From NCBI RefSeq assembly GCF_000152845.1, contig NZ_CH902584.1:3823562-3887561 (forward strand): a DNA stretch of 64,000 nt, read 5' to 3'. The notes under the pieces were generated by a model. It did no database searches. It had not been told where the DNA came from and saw nothing but the letters and a program-made list of their open reading frames with translations. The stretch comes from Roseovarius sp. 217. Its GTDB lineage: Bacteria > Pseudomonadota > Alphaproteobacteria > Rhodobacterales > Rhodobacteraceae. Positions within the stretch are counted from its first letter, which is position 1; every line of letters starts with the position of its first letter. Shown here in pieces: positions 46,340 to 55,794 of this stretch. The translations under genes were made by a program, and so were the position numbers.

Positions 46340-47065
46340 TCAACCGTGGACGGTTGTATAGGTGCCCTCACCGGCCAGAATGCCCTTGAACCCGCCCGGT
46401 TCGTCAAGAGAGAACACGATAATAGGCAAGTTATTATCCCGCGCCAGCGCAATCGCAGAGGCGTCCATCACGGCCAGATGCTGGGCCAGCACCTCATCAT
46501 AGGTCACGCGATTATAGCGTTTGGCGTCCGCATACTTGATCGGGTCTTTGTCATAGACACCATCCACCTTGGTTCCCTTGAAGATCGCTTCACAGGCCAT
46601 TTCATTGGCGCGCAGCGTCGCCGCCGTATCGGTGGTGAAATAGGGGTTTCCGGTGCCCGCCGCAAAGATACAGACGCGCTTTTTCTCCAGATGCCGCACC
46701 GCGCGGCGACGAATATAGGGCTCCGCCACCTCGTCCATACGAATGGCGGAAATCACCCGGCAGAACACACCGATTTTTTCCAGCGCCGATTGCATCGCCA
46801 GCGCGTTCATCACCGTGGCCAGCATTCCCATGTAATCGGCGGTCGTGCGCTCCATCCCCTGCGCGCTGCCTTGCAACCCGCGAAAGATGTTGCCGCCCCC
46901 GATCACCATACAGATCTCGACTCCCAGATCATGCACGATCTTGACCTCGCGCGCGATCCGCTCGACGGTCGGCGGATGCAGCCCATAGCCCAGATCCCCC
47001 ATCAGCGCCTCCCCGGAAATCTTGAGCATCACGCGGCTGAATTTCGCTCGGTCCGGGCTGGTCAT
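46340..47065 (-). CDS. pyrH: Uridylate kinase
   Basis: PyrH phosphorylates UMP to UDP as a hexamer. The protein has 241 residues from the ATG at 47065, chosen because GGAG lies 7 bases upstream. The alternative at 47071 is too close to it. Motifs are [68 protein letters not shown] and VDGVYDKDP. It is first in pyrH-frr-uppS-cdsA-dxr-rseP. Confidence 0.97.
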   Translation of the reverse strand: MTSPDRAKFSRVMLKISGEALMGDLGYGLHPPTVERIAREVKIVHDLGVEICMVIGGGNIFRGLQGSAQGMERTTADYMGMLATVMNALAMQSALEKIGVFCRVISAIRMDEVAEPYIRRRAVRHLEKKRVCIFAAGTGNPYFTTDTAATLRANEMACEAIFKGTKVDGVYDKDPIKYADAKRYNRVTYDEVLAQHLAVMDASAIALARDNNLPIIVFSLDEPGGFKGILAGEGTYTTVHG

Positions 47066-47206
47066 GGGCATTCTCCGCTGCGTCAGGGTAATCGCGCGCA
47101 AAATGTCGCAAATGCCGCCCATGTGCAATCGCTGATCACCCCGTTTCGCGGGGAAAAGGCGGCAAACCGCCTCGCCAAACCGAGCAATTGACGCTAACCC
47201 GGTCGC

Positions 47207-48094
47207 ATGAGCCTGCCCGTTGACATCCCCGCTGACCGCCCCATTCTGATCGCCGGCCCCACCGCCAGCGGCAAATCCGCGCTCGCGATGCGCATCGCCC
47301 GCACCCAAGGCGGCGTGATCGTCAATGCCGATGCTCTGCAAGTCTATGAAAACTGGCGCATTCTCAGCGCCCGACCCAGCGTGGCGGATGAGGCGGCCGT
47401 TCCCCACTGCCTCTATGGCCACGTCGGGCCGCGCGCCCCCTATTCCACCGGCCACTGGCTGCGCGACGTGGCGGCCATTCTGCAGACGCCCGCGCGCCCC
47501 ATCATCATCGGCGGCACCGGCCTCTATTTCACGGCCCTGACCGAAGGCTTGGCCGATGTCCCCACACCCCCCGCCTCACTCCGCGCCGAGGCGGATCACC
47601 TGCTGGCCACCCAAGGGCTATCCACGCTTCTCGACGCGCTCGACCCCCTGACCCGTTCCCGGATCGACACCCGCAACCCCATGCGCGTGCAGCGCGCCTG
47701 GGAGGTGCAGCGCGCCACGGGCCGGGGATTGGCCGCGTGGCAGGATGACACGCCGCCCCCGCTGCTGCCGCTCCACGCCTGCACGCCGCTCTTGATCACC
47801 GCCGACAAGGAGTGGCTCACCGCCCGCATCGCCCGCCGCTTTGACATGATGCTGGCGGCTGGCGCGCTTGATGAGGCGCGCGCCAACCTCCCCCTCTGGG
47901 ACCCCGCCCTGCCCTCGATGAAGGCCATCGGTGCGCCCGAACTCGTCGCCCATCTGCGCGGCGAAATGACCCTCGATCAGGCGCGCGAGGCCGCGACCAT
48001 CGCCACGCGCCAATATGCCAAGCGCCAACGCACCTGGTTCCGCGCCCGCATGCGCGCCTGGCACCCCATCGCGGCGGAAACACTCACCGCCTGA
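47207..48094 (+). CDS. miaA: tRNA dimethylallyltransferase
   Basis: MiaA adds the isopentenyl group to A37 of tRNAs reading UNN codons. The protein has 295 residues. The P-loop is [15 protein letters not shown], and [40 protein letters not shown] and [19 protein letters not shown] are typical. [12 protein letters not shown] near the end is the tRNA-binding motif. It is divergent from pyrH with a 141-base gap. Confidence 0.96.
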   Translation: MSLPVDIPADRPILIAGPTASGKSALAMRIARTQGGVIVNADALQVYENWRILSARPSVADEAAVPHCLYGHVGPRAPYSTGHWLRDVAAILQTPARPIIIGGTGLYFTALTEGLADVPTPPASLRAEADHLLATQGLSTLLDALDPLTRSRIDTRNPMRVQRAWEVQRATGRGLAAWQDDTPPPLLPLHACTPLLITADKEWLTARIARRFDMMLAAGALDEARANLPLWDPALPSMKAIGAPELVAHLRGEMTLDQAREAATIATRQYAKRQRTWFRARMRAWHPIAAETLTA

Positions 48095-48098
48095 CGCA

Positions 48099-48135
48099 TT
48101 CGCATTTCGTGCAGCTATTTCGCATCTCGTGCAGC
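48099..48135 (+). promoter_or_regulatory. 17-bp direct repeat upstream of the cox operon
   Basis: TTCGCATTTCGTGCAGC (48099-48115) and TTCGCATCTCGTGCAGC (48119-48135) differ at one base and are spaced 20 bp start to start, about two helix turns. They lie in the 137-base gap before coxM. A regulator binding on one face of the helix is the natural reading. The regulator is unknown. Confidence 0.65.
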
Positions 48136-48231
48136 GCACCGCGATTTTCAGGACATGTGAGGCGACAAATCGCCTCTGCCCTCGCCAAATCCGCCCAAGG
48201 CCATCCGGCCCCGTCTTTGGGAGGAGACCAC

Positions 48232-49086
48232 ATGATTCCAGCCGCATTCGAGTATCACCGCCCCGGTGATCTTCCCGCCGCCTTGGCCCTCTTGCAGGAA
48301 CATGGCGACGACGCCCGTGTGATTGCGGGCGGTCATAGCCTCATTCCGATGATGAAGCTGCGCATGGCCGAGGTGCCGCATCTCATCGACCTGCAAGCCA
48401 TCGAGGCACTGCGCGGCATTACCATAGATGGCAGCCGCATCACCTTGGGTGCGATGGTCACGCAGGCGGACCTCATCGCCAACGCCGGTCTCACCACCTA
48501 CGCCCCCATCCTGCGCGAGGCAGCACTTCAGATTGCCGACCCGCAGGTGCGCGCCATGGGCACCGTGGGCGGCAATGTCGCCAACGGCGATCCCGGCAAC
48601 GACATGCCCGGTCTCATGCAATGCCTGAACGCCACCTTCCACGTCACCGGCCCGGCTGGCAGCCGCACCATCGCCGCGCGTGATTTCTATGAGAGCGCCT
48701 ATCTCACAGCCCGAGAAGATGACGAGATCCTGACAGCCGTCAGCTTTGACGCCCCGAACGGCGGGCAAGCCTATGAAAAGCAAAAGCGCAAGATCGGCGA
48801 CTACGCCACCGCCGCCGCCGCCGTGATCCTGACCCGCGACGGCGATCACTGCACCGCCGCCTCCATCGCCATGACCAACCTCTCCGACACGCCCATCTGG
48901 GCCGAGGCCGCAGGCGACGCCCTCATCGGCACCGACTGCAACGAGGATGCCGTCATCGCCGCAATCACCGCCATGCAGGACGCCATCGACCCCACCGAGG
49001 ATAATCGCGGCCCTATCGCCTTCAAACGCCACGCAGCGGGCATTGTCCTTGCCCGCGCCATCGCCCGCGCTTGGTCGCGCGCCTGA
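48232..49086 (+). CDS. coxM: Carbon monoxide dehydrogenase, FAD-binding medium subunit
   Basis: CoxM carries electrons from the iron-sulfur subunit to FAD. The protein has 284 residues from the ATG at 48232, preceded by GGGAGGAGA. The FAD motifs are [16 protein letters not shown] (about 33-48) and [16 protein letters not shown] (about 110). It opens the coxMSLDEFG operon. Assignment as CO rather than xanthine dehydrogenase rests on the CoxL motif. Confidence 0.95.
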   Translation: MIPAAFEYHRPGDLPAALALLQEHGDDARVIAGGHSLIPMMKLRMAEVPHLIDLQAIEALRGITIDGSRITLGAMVTQADLIANAGLTTYAPILREAALQIADPQVRAMGTVGGNVANGDPGNDMPGLMQCLNATFHVTGPAGSRTIAARDFYESAYLTAREDDEILTAVSFDAPNGGQAYEKQKRKIGDYATAAAAVILTRDGDHCTAASIAMTNLSDTPIWAEAAGDALIGTDCNEDAVIAAITAMQDAIDPTEDNRGPIAFKRHAAGIVLARAIARAWSRA

Positions 49087-49099
49087 GGGAGAGAAAACC

Positions 49100-49594
49100 A
49101 TGTCCAAGAAAATGCAGATCACCCTCACCGTCAACGGCACCCGCCACGAAATCCTCGCCGAACCGCGCGAACTCCTGATCCATGTCCTGCGCGAACGCCT
49201 CAACATCACCGGGCCCCACATTGGCTGCGAAACCTCGCATTGCGGGGCCTGCACCGTGATCATGGGCGACCGTTCGGTCAAATCCTGCACCGTCTTTGCC
49301 GCTCAGGCCGATGGCGCGACCATCACCACCATCGAGGGGCTGGGAACCCCCGACGCGCTGCACCCGCTGCAAGAGGCGTTCCGCGAACATCACGGGCTGC
49401 AATGCGGCTTTTGCACCCCAGGCATGATCACCCGCGCCGCACAACTGCTCAAGGAAAACCCCGATCCGACCGAAGAAGAGGTGCGGTTCGGCATGGCCGG
49501 CAATCTCTGCCGCTGCACCGGCTACCAGAACATCGTCAAGGCCGTGCTCGCCGCCGCGAGCGACATCAACACCGCCAAGGAGGCCGCGCAATGA
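49100..49594 (+). CDS. coxS: Carbon monoxide dehydrogenase, small [2Fe-2S] subunit
   Basis: The protein has 164 residues. The N-terminal ferredoxin-like cluster is held by C43, C48, C51 and C63 ([13 protein letters not shown]). The second cluster is held by C102, C105, C137 and C139 (CGFCTPGM and [12 protein letters not shown]). It passes electrons from CoxL to CoxM. Its stop overlaps the coxL start (ATGA). Confidence 0.97.
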   Translation: MSKKMQITLTVNGTRHEILAEPRELLIHVLRERLNITGPHIGCETSHCGACTVIMGDRSVKSCTVFAAQADGATITTIEGLGTPDALHPLQEAFREHHGLQCGFCTPGMITRAAQLLKENPDPTEEEVRFGMAGNLCRCTGYQNIVKAVLAAASDINTAKEAAQ

Positions 49595-52008
49595 ACGACC
49601 TGACGCCAGACCGCGACGACCGCACCGCGAAACTCAAGGGTATCGGCTGCGCCCGCAAGCGCGTCGAGGATGCACGCTTTACCCAAGGCAAGGGCAATTA
49701 CGTCGATGATATCAAACTGCCCGGCATGCTCTTTGGCGATTTCGTCCGCTCGCCCTACGCCCATGCCCGCGTCACCTCCATTGACACCTCCGCCGCCATG
49801 GCGCTTGACGGCGTGATAGCGGTGCTGACCGCCAAGGATCTCGAACCGCTCGGTCTGCACTGGATGCCCACGCTCGCGGGCGACAAACAGATGGTGCTGG
49901 CTGATGGCAAGGTGCTCTTTCAGGGGCAAGAGGTGGCCTTTGTCGTCGCCCGCGACCGTTATGTGGCCGCCGATGCCGTCGAACTGGTCGAGGTAGAGTA
50001 TGAGGAACTCCCCGTCATCACCGACCCGTTCGTGTCGCTCAACTCCGACACCGTGCTGCGCGAGGATCTCGCCCCCGGAGCGGACGGCGCACACGGCCCC
50101 CGCCGCCATCCCAACCACATCTTCCTCTGGGAAGAGGGCGACAAGGCCGCCACCGAAGAGGTGATCGCAAGCGCCGATGTGGTGGCCGAGGAAATGATCT
50201 ATTACCACCGCACCCACCCCTGCCCGCTGGAAACCTGCGGCTGCGTCGCCTCCATGGACAAGGTCAATGGCAAGCTGACCGTCTACGGCACCTTTCAGGC
50301 CCCGCATGTGGTGCGCACCGTGGCCTCGCTGCTCTCTGGCATCGACGAACACAACATTCGCGTCGCGTCGCCTGATATCGGCGGCGGTTTCGGCAACAAG
50401 GTGGGCGTCTATCCCGGTTACGTCTGCTCTATCGTCGCCAGCATCGTCACCGGCGTGCCGGTGAAATGGGTCGAGGACCGGATGGAGAACCTGATGGCCA
50501 CCGCATTCGCCCGCGACTACTGGATGCAGGGCAAGATCGCGGCCACCAAAGAGGGCAAGATCACCGGCCTCTGGTGCCATGTTACCGCCGATCACGGCGC
50601 GTTCGACGCCTGTGCCGATCCCACCAAATTCCCGGCTGGGTTCTTTCACATCTGCACCGGCAGCTATGACATCCCGGTGGCCTATGTCGGCGTCGATGGC
50701 GTCTACACCAACAAGGCCCCCGGCGGCGTCGCCTATCGCTGCTCCTTCCGCGTGACCGAGGCCGCCTATTTCATCGAGCGGATGATCGAGATATTGGCGA
50801 TTGAACTCGGCATGGACGCCGCAGAGCTGCGCCGCATCAATTTCATCCGCGCCGACCAGTTCCCCTATCACTCGGCGCTTGGCTGGGAATACGATTCTGG
50901 CGACTATCACACCGCTTGGGACAAGGCGCTGAAGGCCGTGGATTACGCCGGTCTGCGCGCTGAACAGGCCGACCGCGTCGCGGCCTTCAAACGCGGCGAA
51001 ACCCGCAAACTGATCGGCATCGGCCTGACGCATTTTACCGAAATCGTCGGCGCAGGCCCGGTCAAGAATTGCGACATCCTCGGCATGGGCATGTTCGACA
51101 GTTGCGAGATTCGCATCCACCCCACCGGATCGGCCATCGCCCGCCTTGGCACCATCTCTCAGGGTCAGGGCCACGCCACCACCTTTGCCCAGATTCTCGC
51201 GACCGAAATCGGCATCCCGGCCGACAAGATCACCGTCGAGGAGGGCGATACCGATACCGCGCCTTATGGCCTTGGCACCTATGGCTCGCGCTCGACGCCT
51301 GTGGCCGGGGCCGCCACGGCCATGGCGGGCCGCAAAATCCGCGCCAAGGCGCAGATGATCGCGGCCTATCTCCTGGAAGTTCACGACAATGACGTCGAAT
51401 TCGACATCGACCGCTTTGCGGTCAAGGGCGCACCGGAACGGTTCAAGACCATGGCCGAAATTGCCTATGCCTCCTATCATCAGGCCATTCCCGGCGTCGA
51501 GCCGGGGTTGGAGGCGGTCAGCTACTATGACCCGCCCAACATGACCTATCCGTTCGGCGCCTACATCTGCGTGATGGAAATCGACATCGACACCGGCGAA
51601 ACGCAAATCCGCCAGTTCTACGCGCTCGACGATTGCGGCACCCGGATCAACCCGATGGTGATCGAGGGGCAGGTACATGGCGGCCTCACCGAGGCGCTCG
51701 CCATCGCGATGGGACAGGAAATCGCCTATGACGAGATGGGTAATGTCAAAACCGGCACGCTGATGGATTTCTTCATCCCCACCGCGTGGGAAACGCCGCA
51801 TTACACCACCGATCACACCGAAACCCCCTCGCCGCATCACCCCATCGGTGCCAAGGGCGTGGGCGAAAGCCCGAATGTCGGCGGTGTCCCGGCCTTTTCC
51901 AACGCGGTGCACGACGCCCTGCGCCCCTTTGGCCTGCGCCACACCCAGATGCCGCATGACCATTGGCGCATCTGGCGCGCCGCCCATGAGCTTGGGCTGC
52001 ATGGCTAA
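49591..52008 (+). CDS. coxL: Form I carbon monoxide dehydrogenase, molybdenum large subunit
   Basis: CoxL oxidises CO to CO2 at a Mo-Cu site. The protein has 805 residues. The form I active-site loop AYRCSFR is at 381-387, with C384 as the copper-binding cysteine, which separates it from form II relatives (AYRGAGR). IGGGFGNK (263-270) binds the cofactor, and the proposed catalytic base is E759 in [10 protein letters not shown]. The enzyme works as a (CoxLMS)2 dimer on the inner face of the membrane. MoaC and MoeA of this window contribute its cofactor. Confidence 0.97.
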   Translation: MNDLTPDRDDRTAKLKGIGCARKRVEDARFTQGKGNYVDDIKLPGMLFGDFVRSPYAHARVTSIDTSAAMALDGVIAVLTAKDLEPLGLHWMPTLAGDKQMVLADGKVLFQGQEVAFVVARDRYVAADAVELVEVEYEELPVITDPFVSLNSDTVLREDLAPGADGAHGPRRHPNHIFLWEEGDKAATEEVIASADVVAEEMIYYHRTHPCPLETCGCVASMDKVNGKLTVYGTFQAPHVVRTVASLLSGIDEHNIRVASPDIGGGFGNKVGVYPGYVCSIVASIVTGVPVKWVEDRMENLMATAFARDYWMQGKIAATKEGKITGLWCHVTADHGAFDACADPTKFPAGFFHICTGSYDIPVAYVGVDGVYTNKAPGGVAYRCSFRVTEAAYFIERMIEILAIELGMDAAELRRINFIRADQFPYHSALGWEYDSGDYHTAWDKALKAVDYAGLRAEQADRVAAFKRGETRKLIGIGLTHFTEIVGAGPVKNCDILGMGMFDSCEIRIHPTGSAIARLGTISQGQGHATTFAQILATEIGIPADKITVEEGDTDTAPYGLGTYGSRSTPVAGAATAMAGRKIRAKAQMIAAYLLEVHDNDVEFDIDRFAVKGAPERFKTMAEIAYASYHQAIPGVEPGLEAVSYYDPPNMTYPFGAYICVMEIDIDTGETQIRQFYALDDCGTRINPMVIEGQVHGGLTEALAIAMGQEIAYDEMGNVKTGTLMDFFIPTAWETPHYTTDHTETPSPHHPIGAKGVGESPNVGGVPAFSNAVHDALRPFGLRHTQMPHDHWRIWRAAHELGLHG

Positions 52009-52043
52009 GGACGGACGGGGGGCGCTGCCCCCTGGACCTCCAG

Positions 52044-52066
52044 GAGTATTTTCAGCAAGATGAAAG
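52044..52066 (+). repeat. Short dispersed repeat, copy 3
   Basis: GAGTATTTTCAGCAAGATGA followed by AAG, preceded by the hairpin GGGGGCGCTGCCCCC-type sequence (52019-52032). It occupies the whole coxL-coxD gap. It is related to 173-196 and 3135-3157. Confidence 0.5.
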
Positions 52067-52077
52067 AGCGGGACAGC

Positions 52078-52956
52078 ATGGCGGACTGGCGCGATTTGCA
52101 GGCAGGCATGGCGGATCACGGCTATATCGCCGGTGACGATCTGACCATGGCGCTGCATATCGCGCTCTCGCTGGGGCGGCCCCTGCTGCTCGAAGGGGCG
52201 GCAGGCGTGGGCAAGACCGAAGTGGCGCGCGTGCTTGCGGCGCTCAAATCCGCGCGCCTGATCCGCCTGCAATGCTACGAAGGGCTGGACGCGGCACAGG
52301 CGATCTACGAATGGAACTACCCGCGCCAACTCCTCGCCATCCGCGCCGCCGCCGAAGGGGGCGAGACCGGCGCAGGCGTCGAGGCGCGGATATTCTCGGA
52401 TGAGTATCTGCTGGAACGACCCCTTTTGCAGGCGATAAGACAGGCAGAACCGCCGGTTCTGCTGATTGACGAGATCGACCGCGCCGATGAGGAATTCGAG
52501 GCCTATCTTCTTGAAATCCTGTCCGATTTCCAGATCACCATCCCCGAGATGGGCACCATCACCGCCACGGCGCGGCCCATGGTGATCCTCACCGCTAATG
52601 GCACCCGCGACCTCTCGGACGCGCTGCGCAGGCGCTGCATTTACGCGCATGTCGACTACCCGGACCGCGCTGCAGAGCTTGCAATCCTGCAAAGCCGCCG
52701 CCCGGAAATCGACGCGGCTCTCACCCGCCAGATCATCAGCTTCGTGCAGGCACTCCGCCGCGAAGACCTGGAAAAGACCCCCGGCATTGCCGAGACCCTC
52801 GATTTCGCCGCCGCCCTCGCCGGGCTCGGCATCAACGATCTGACCCATGATCCGGTGATCTTGCAAGCCGCCCTTGCCACGCTGCTCAAGACCCAAACCG
52901 ACCGCGCCAATATCACCACCGAAGTGGCGCAGCGCCTCGCAGGTCAGGCCGCATGA
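52078..52956 (+). CDS. coxD: CoxD, MoxR-type AAA+ ATPase for CODH maturation
   Basis: CoxD is an AAA+ chaperone needed to build the Mo-Cu site of CODH. The protein has 292 residues from the ATG at 52078. An in-frame ATG at 52060 would add six residues. Walker A is GAAGVGKTEVA, Walker B is VLLIDEIDRA and sensor 1 is MVILTANGTRDLSDALRRRC. It overlaps coxE by 4 bases, and the CoxD-CoxE pair is a MoxR/VWA partnership. Confidence 0.93.
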   Translation: MADWRDLQAGMADHGYIAGDDLTMALHIALSLGRPLLLEGAAGVGKTEVARVLAALKSARLIRLQCYEGLDAAQAIYEWNYPRQLLAIRAAAEGGETGAGVEARIFSDEYLLERPLLQAIRQAEPPVLLIDEIDRADEEFEAYLLEILSDFQITIPEMGTITATARPMVILTANGTRDLSDALRRRCIYAHVDYPDRAAELAILQSRRPEIDAALTRQIISFVQALRREDLEKTPGIAETLDFAAALAGLGINDLTHDPVILQAALATLLKTQTDRANITTEVAQRLAGQAA

Positions 52957-54134
52957 GCCGCGCCACCCGCTTTGCCGCCCGCGATCCGGGACCATCTGCA
53001 CGCATCGCGGGCTTCATATCCCACCTGCGCGACAACGGCTTGCGCCTGGGCGTGGGCGAGACACAAACAGCCCTCACCGCCCTGACGCATATCAACGCCA
53101 CCAACCCCGACGAGACGCGCCGCGCCCTCAAATCCATCTGCGCCAGCACCGCCGATGAGGTGGCGCAGTTCGACGCGCTGTTTGACAGCTATTGGCTGAA
53201 CGCCGGCCGGGTGCGCGAAAAATTCAGCCAAAGCGACCGCAAGGGTGCACTGCACACCCGCGACTCCCGCAATCCGGATGGTGAGGACAGCGCGGCACGC
53301 GGCCAAATCCACGCCGCCGACGATGGCGCAGGCTCTGCCCATGGCGACGGCACCGGCACCCTCATCGCCAGCCGCACCGCCAGCCTGATGCACCACGACA
53401 TGCGCAAACTGGTCAGCTCGCAGGACATTGCCGAGGCCGAAACCATCGCCCGCCGCCTTGCGCAATCGCTCGCTTACAGGCGGTCCCGCCGCCGCCGCGC
53501 CGCCCACCGCGGCGATCAAATCCACTTTCGCCGCCTCATCCGCGCCAGCCTCTCAACAGGGGGCGAGCCACTCTCGCTCCCACGCAAGAAACGCCCCGAC
53601 AGACAGATGCGAATCGTCGCCCTCTGCGATGTCTCGGGCTCGATGACGATCTATGCGCGGGTGTTTCTCGCCTTTCTCACCGGCCTCATTCGCGCCGATG
53701 ACGCGACGGATGCCTGGCTCTTTCACACCCGCCTCGTGCGCATTTCAGACGCGCTGCGTGACCCTGACCCGCTGCGCGCCCTCAACCGCCTGTCGCTCTT
53801 GGCCGATGGCTTTGGCGGCGGCTCGAAAATCGGCGCATCCCTCGCGCAATTCGCCCGTGGTCCGGCGCGCCATTGCGTCAATTCCCGCACAGTCGTGGTG
53901 ATCCTCTCGGATGGCTATGACACCGACCGGCCCGTGCAATTGACCGAAGCACTCACCCACCTGCGCAAACGCGGCGGGCGCATCATCTGGCTCAACCCCT
54001 TGAAAGGCTGGAAGGATTACGCCCCCGTGACTGCCGCCATGGCCGCCGCCCTGCCACATCTCGATTTTTTCGCAGCCGCCACGACGCTGAACGATCTGGC
54101 CGCCCTTGGCCCGCAACTGGAGCGCCTGACATGA
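52953..54134 (+). CDS. coxE: CoxE, VWA-domain protein for CODH maturation
   Basis: The protein has 393 residues. The C-terminal half is a von Willebrand A domain with the metal-site motif VALCDVSGSM (DxSxS). The N-terminal half is helical and basic (YRRSRRRRAAHRGDQ). It is the expected partner of the CoxD ATPase in copper or sulfur insertion. It overlaps coxD and coxF by 4 bases each. Confidence 0.93.
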   Translation: MSRATRFAARDPGPSARIAGFISHLRDNGLRLGVGETQTALTALTHINATNPDETRRALKSICASTADEVAQFDALFDSYWLNAGRVREKFSQSDRKGALHTRDSRNPDGEDSAARGQIHAADDGAGSAHGDGTGTLIASRTASLMHHDMRKLVSSQDIAEAETIARRLAQSLAYRRSRRRRAAHRGDQIHFRRLIRASLSTGGEPLSLPRKKRPDRQMRIVALCDVSGSMTIYARVFLAFLTGLIRADDATDAWLFHTRLVRISDALRDPDPLRALNRLSLLADGFGGGSKIGASLAQFARGPARHCVNSRTVVVILSDGYDTDRPVQLTEALTHLRKRGGRIIWLNPLKGWKDYAPVTAAMAAALPHLDFFAAATTLNDLAALGPQLERLT

Positions 54135-54886
54135 TCCCCGACACGCTCAACACCGCCACCCGTCGCCTTGCCTCTGCCCGCACCCCCTATGCCATCGCCA
54201 CGGTGATCCGCACCGTGGGTGCCACTGCCGCCAAGCCCGGCGCGCGGGCGCTGATCCTCGCCGATGGCACCATATCCGAGGGCTGGATCGGCGGTGGTTG
54301 CGTGCACGGGGCGGTTGCTCGCGCCGCCCAGAGCGCCATCGCCGAAGGCACGCCACGCCTCATTTCCATTCAGCCCGACGAGGATCTGACCGCGCAGGGC
54401 CTCACCCCCGGCCAGACCCATCAGGGCCGCGACATCGCCCGCAACGGCTGCCCCAGCAAGGGCGCGATGGAGGTTTTCGTCGAACCTGTCCTGCCCCGCC
54501 CCGAACTGGTGATCCTTGGCGCGTCGCCGGTGGCCTTGGCCCTTGCCACCCTCGCCCAGCCCTTCGGCTTTGACATCACCACGCCGGATTCTGGCCCCCT
54601 GCCCACAGCCAACCATGCGCGGATGGTGGTCATCGCCACCCAAGGGGCGGGCGATCTTGACGCCCTGCGCACGGCGCTGGCCTCTGAGGCCGACTATATC
54701 GGCTTTGTCGCCAGCCGCCGCAAATTCGCCACCCTCGCGGCGCGGCTTGACGCCACCCCAGAGGCGCTCGCGCGTATCCAGTCCCCTGCGGGCCTCGCAA
54801 TCAACGCCGTCACGCCCGAGGAAATCGCGCTCTCAATTCTGGCGCAGATCGTCCAGCACCGCCGCCAAGGCCAGCGCCAGACCTGA
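54131..54886 (+). CDS. coxF: CoxF, XdhC-family cofactor maturation protein
   Basis: The protein has 251 residues. The N-terminal XdhC domain has ARALILADGTISEGWIGGGCVHGAV, and the C-terminal Rossmann-like domain has LVILGASPVALALATLAQ and DYIGFVASRRK. XdhC relatives protect and deliver the molybdenum cofactor to the apoenzyme, and CoxF does this for CODH. coxG starts 29 bases downstream. Confidence 0.92.
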   Translation: MIPDTLNTATRRLASARTPYAIATVIRTVGATAAKPGARALILADGTISEGWIGGGCVHGAVARAAQSAIAEGTPRLISIQPDEDLTAQGLTPGQTHQGRDIARNGCPSKGAMEVFVEPVLPRPELVILGASPVALALATLAQPFGFDITTPDSGPLPTANHARMVVIATQGAGDLDALRTALASEADYIGFVASRRKFATLAARLDATPEALARIQSPAGLAINAVTPEEIALSILAQIVQHRRQGQRQT

Positions 54887-54914
54887 CATTTTCCGAACAT
54901 ATCAAGGAGACCCC

Positions 54915-55364
54915 ATGGACCTCGCCGATGAAATCATCATCAACGCACCCAAATCCCGCGTCTATGCCGCGCTCAACGATCCCGAGATCCTGCGCCAGAG
55001 CATTCCGGGCTGTGAGGAACTGATCAAACATTCCAATACGGAATTAGAGGCGCGTGTCGTGCTCAAGATCGGCCCGGTTAAGGCGCGCTTTACCGGCACC
55101 GTCACGCTCGACACCTCCGGTGCGCCGGATGCCTTCTCGCTGACGGGTCAGGGCAATGGCGGGGCTGCAGGCCATGCCAAGGGCGGCGCGGATGTGATCT
55201 TGACCGAAGAAAACGGCGTCACCACCCTGCGCTACACCGCCCGTGCGGACATTGGCGGCAAGCTCGCGCAATTGGGCAGCCGCCTCATACAAAGCACGGC
55301 GAAAAAGCTCGCCGCGCAGTTCTTTACAAATTTTCAGCAGGCCGTGGCCCCCGCCGAAGTTTAG
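54915..55364 (+). CDS. coxG: CoxG, SRPBCC-fold membrane-recruitment protein (short form)
   Basis: CoxG links CO dehydrogenase to the respiratory chain at the membrane. The protein has 149 residues from the ATG at 54915 (AAGGAGA upstream). It starts in the SRPBCC fold (IINAPKSRVYAALNDPEILRQSIPGCEEL) and ends in the last helix (LIQSTAKKLAAQFFTNF). The C-terminal extension found in longer CoxG proteins is missing. The stop codon overlaps that of glcG on the other strand, so no further frame exists. Confidence 0.9.
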   Translation: MDLADEIIINAPKSRVYAALNDPEILRQSIPGCEELIKHSNTELEARVVLKIGPVKARFTGTVTLDTSGAPDAFSLTGQGNGGAAGHAKGGADVILTEENGVTTLRYTARADIGGKLAQLGSRLIQSTAKKLAAQFFTNFQQAVAPAEV

Positions 55365-55783
55365 AGCTCCGCCAGAAACGTCGCGATCCCGGCCTCTGCG
55401 ACCTCGCGGTCCTGCATCGGCGTGCCTGAACTCACGCCGATTCCGCCCACGACCTCGCCGTCCACCAGCACCGGCAGACCACCGCCCACCACCATCAGCC
55501 GCCCGCCAATAGCCGAGGCGATGCCGTAGACCGGCTTGCCCGGCTGGCTGACCTCGCCATATTCATGCGTCGCCTTCTTGGCCCCGGCGGCGGTAAAGGC
55601 CTTGTCGATGGCGATGGTGATCGACGTGACCTTGCCGCCATCCATCCGCTCGAAGGCCACCAGATTGCCGCCCTCGTCGGTGATGGCGATGCACATCGGC
55701 ACGCCCACCTCCACCGCCTTGGCGCGCGCGCCCGCCAAGAGCACCCCGGCATCCGCCAGATCGAGCCGTTTCACTGTCATCAT
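55361..55783 (-). CDS. glcG: GlcG/HbpS-like protein (DUF336)
   Basis: The protein has 140 residues with the HbpS/GlcG fold (ITDEGGNLVAFERMDGGK, AIDKAFTAAGAKKAT, GGGLPVLVDGEVVGGIGVSSGTPMQDREVAEAG). No signal peptide is present, so it is cytoplasmic. The role of GlcG is not settled, and some relatives bind haem or small aldehydes. It starts 11 bases after the glcB stop, so it belongs to the glyoxylate locus rather than to the cox operon that it faces. Confidence 0.88.
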   Translation of the reverse strand: MMTVKRLDLADAGVLLAGARAKAVEVGVPMCIAITDEGGNLVAFERMDGGKVTSITIAIDKAFTAAGAKKATHEYGEVSQPGKPVYGIASAIGGRLMVVGGGLPVLVDGEVVGGIGVSSGTPMQDREVAEAGIATFLAEL

Positions 55784-55794
55784 GGCCTTGCCCC

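Noticed and set aside
49522..53001. Very long open frame (1159 codons) antisense to the cox genes
   Set aside because: It is opposite coxL and coxD, whose products have clear motifs. GC-rich third positions commonly open the opposite frame. Its translation has no recognisable domain.
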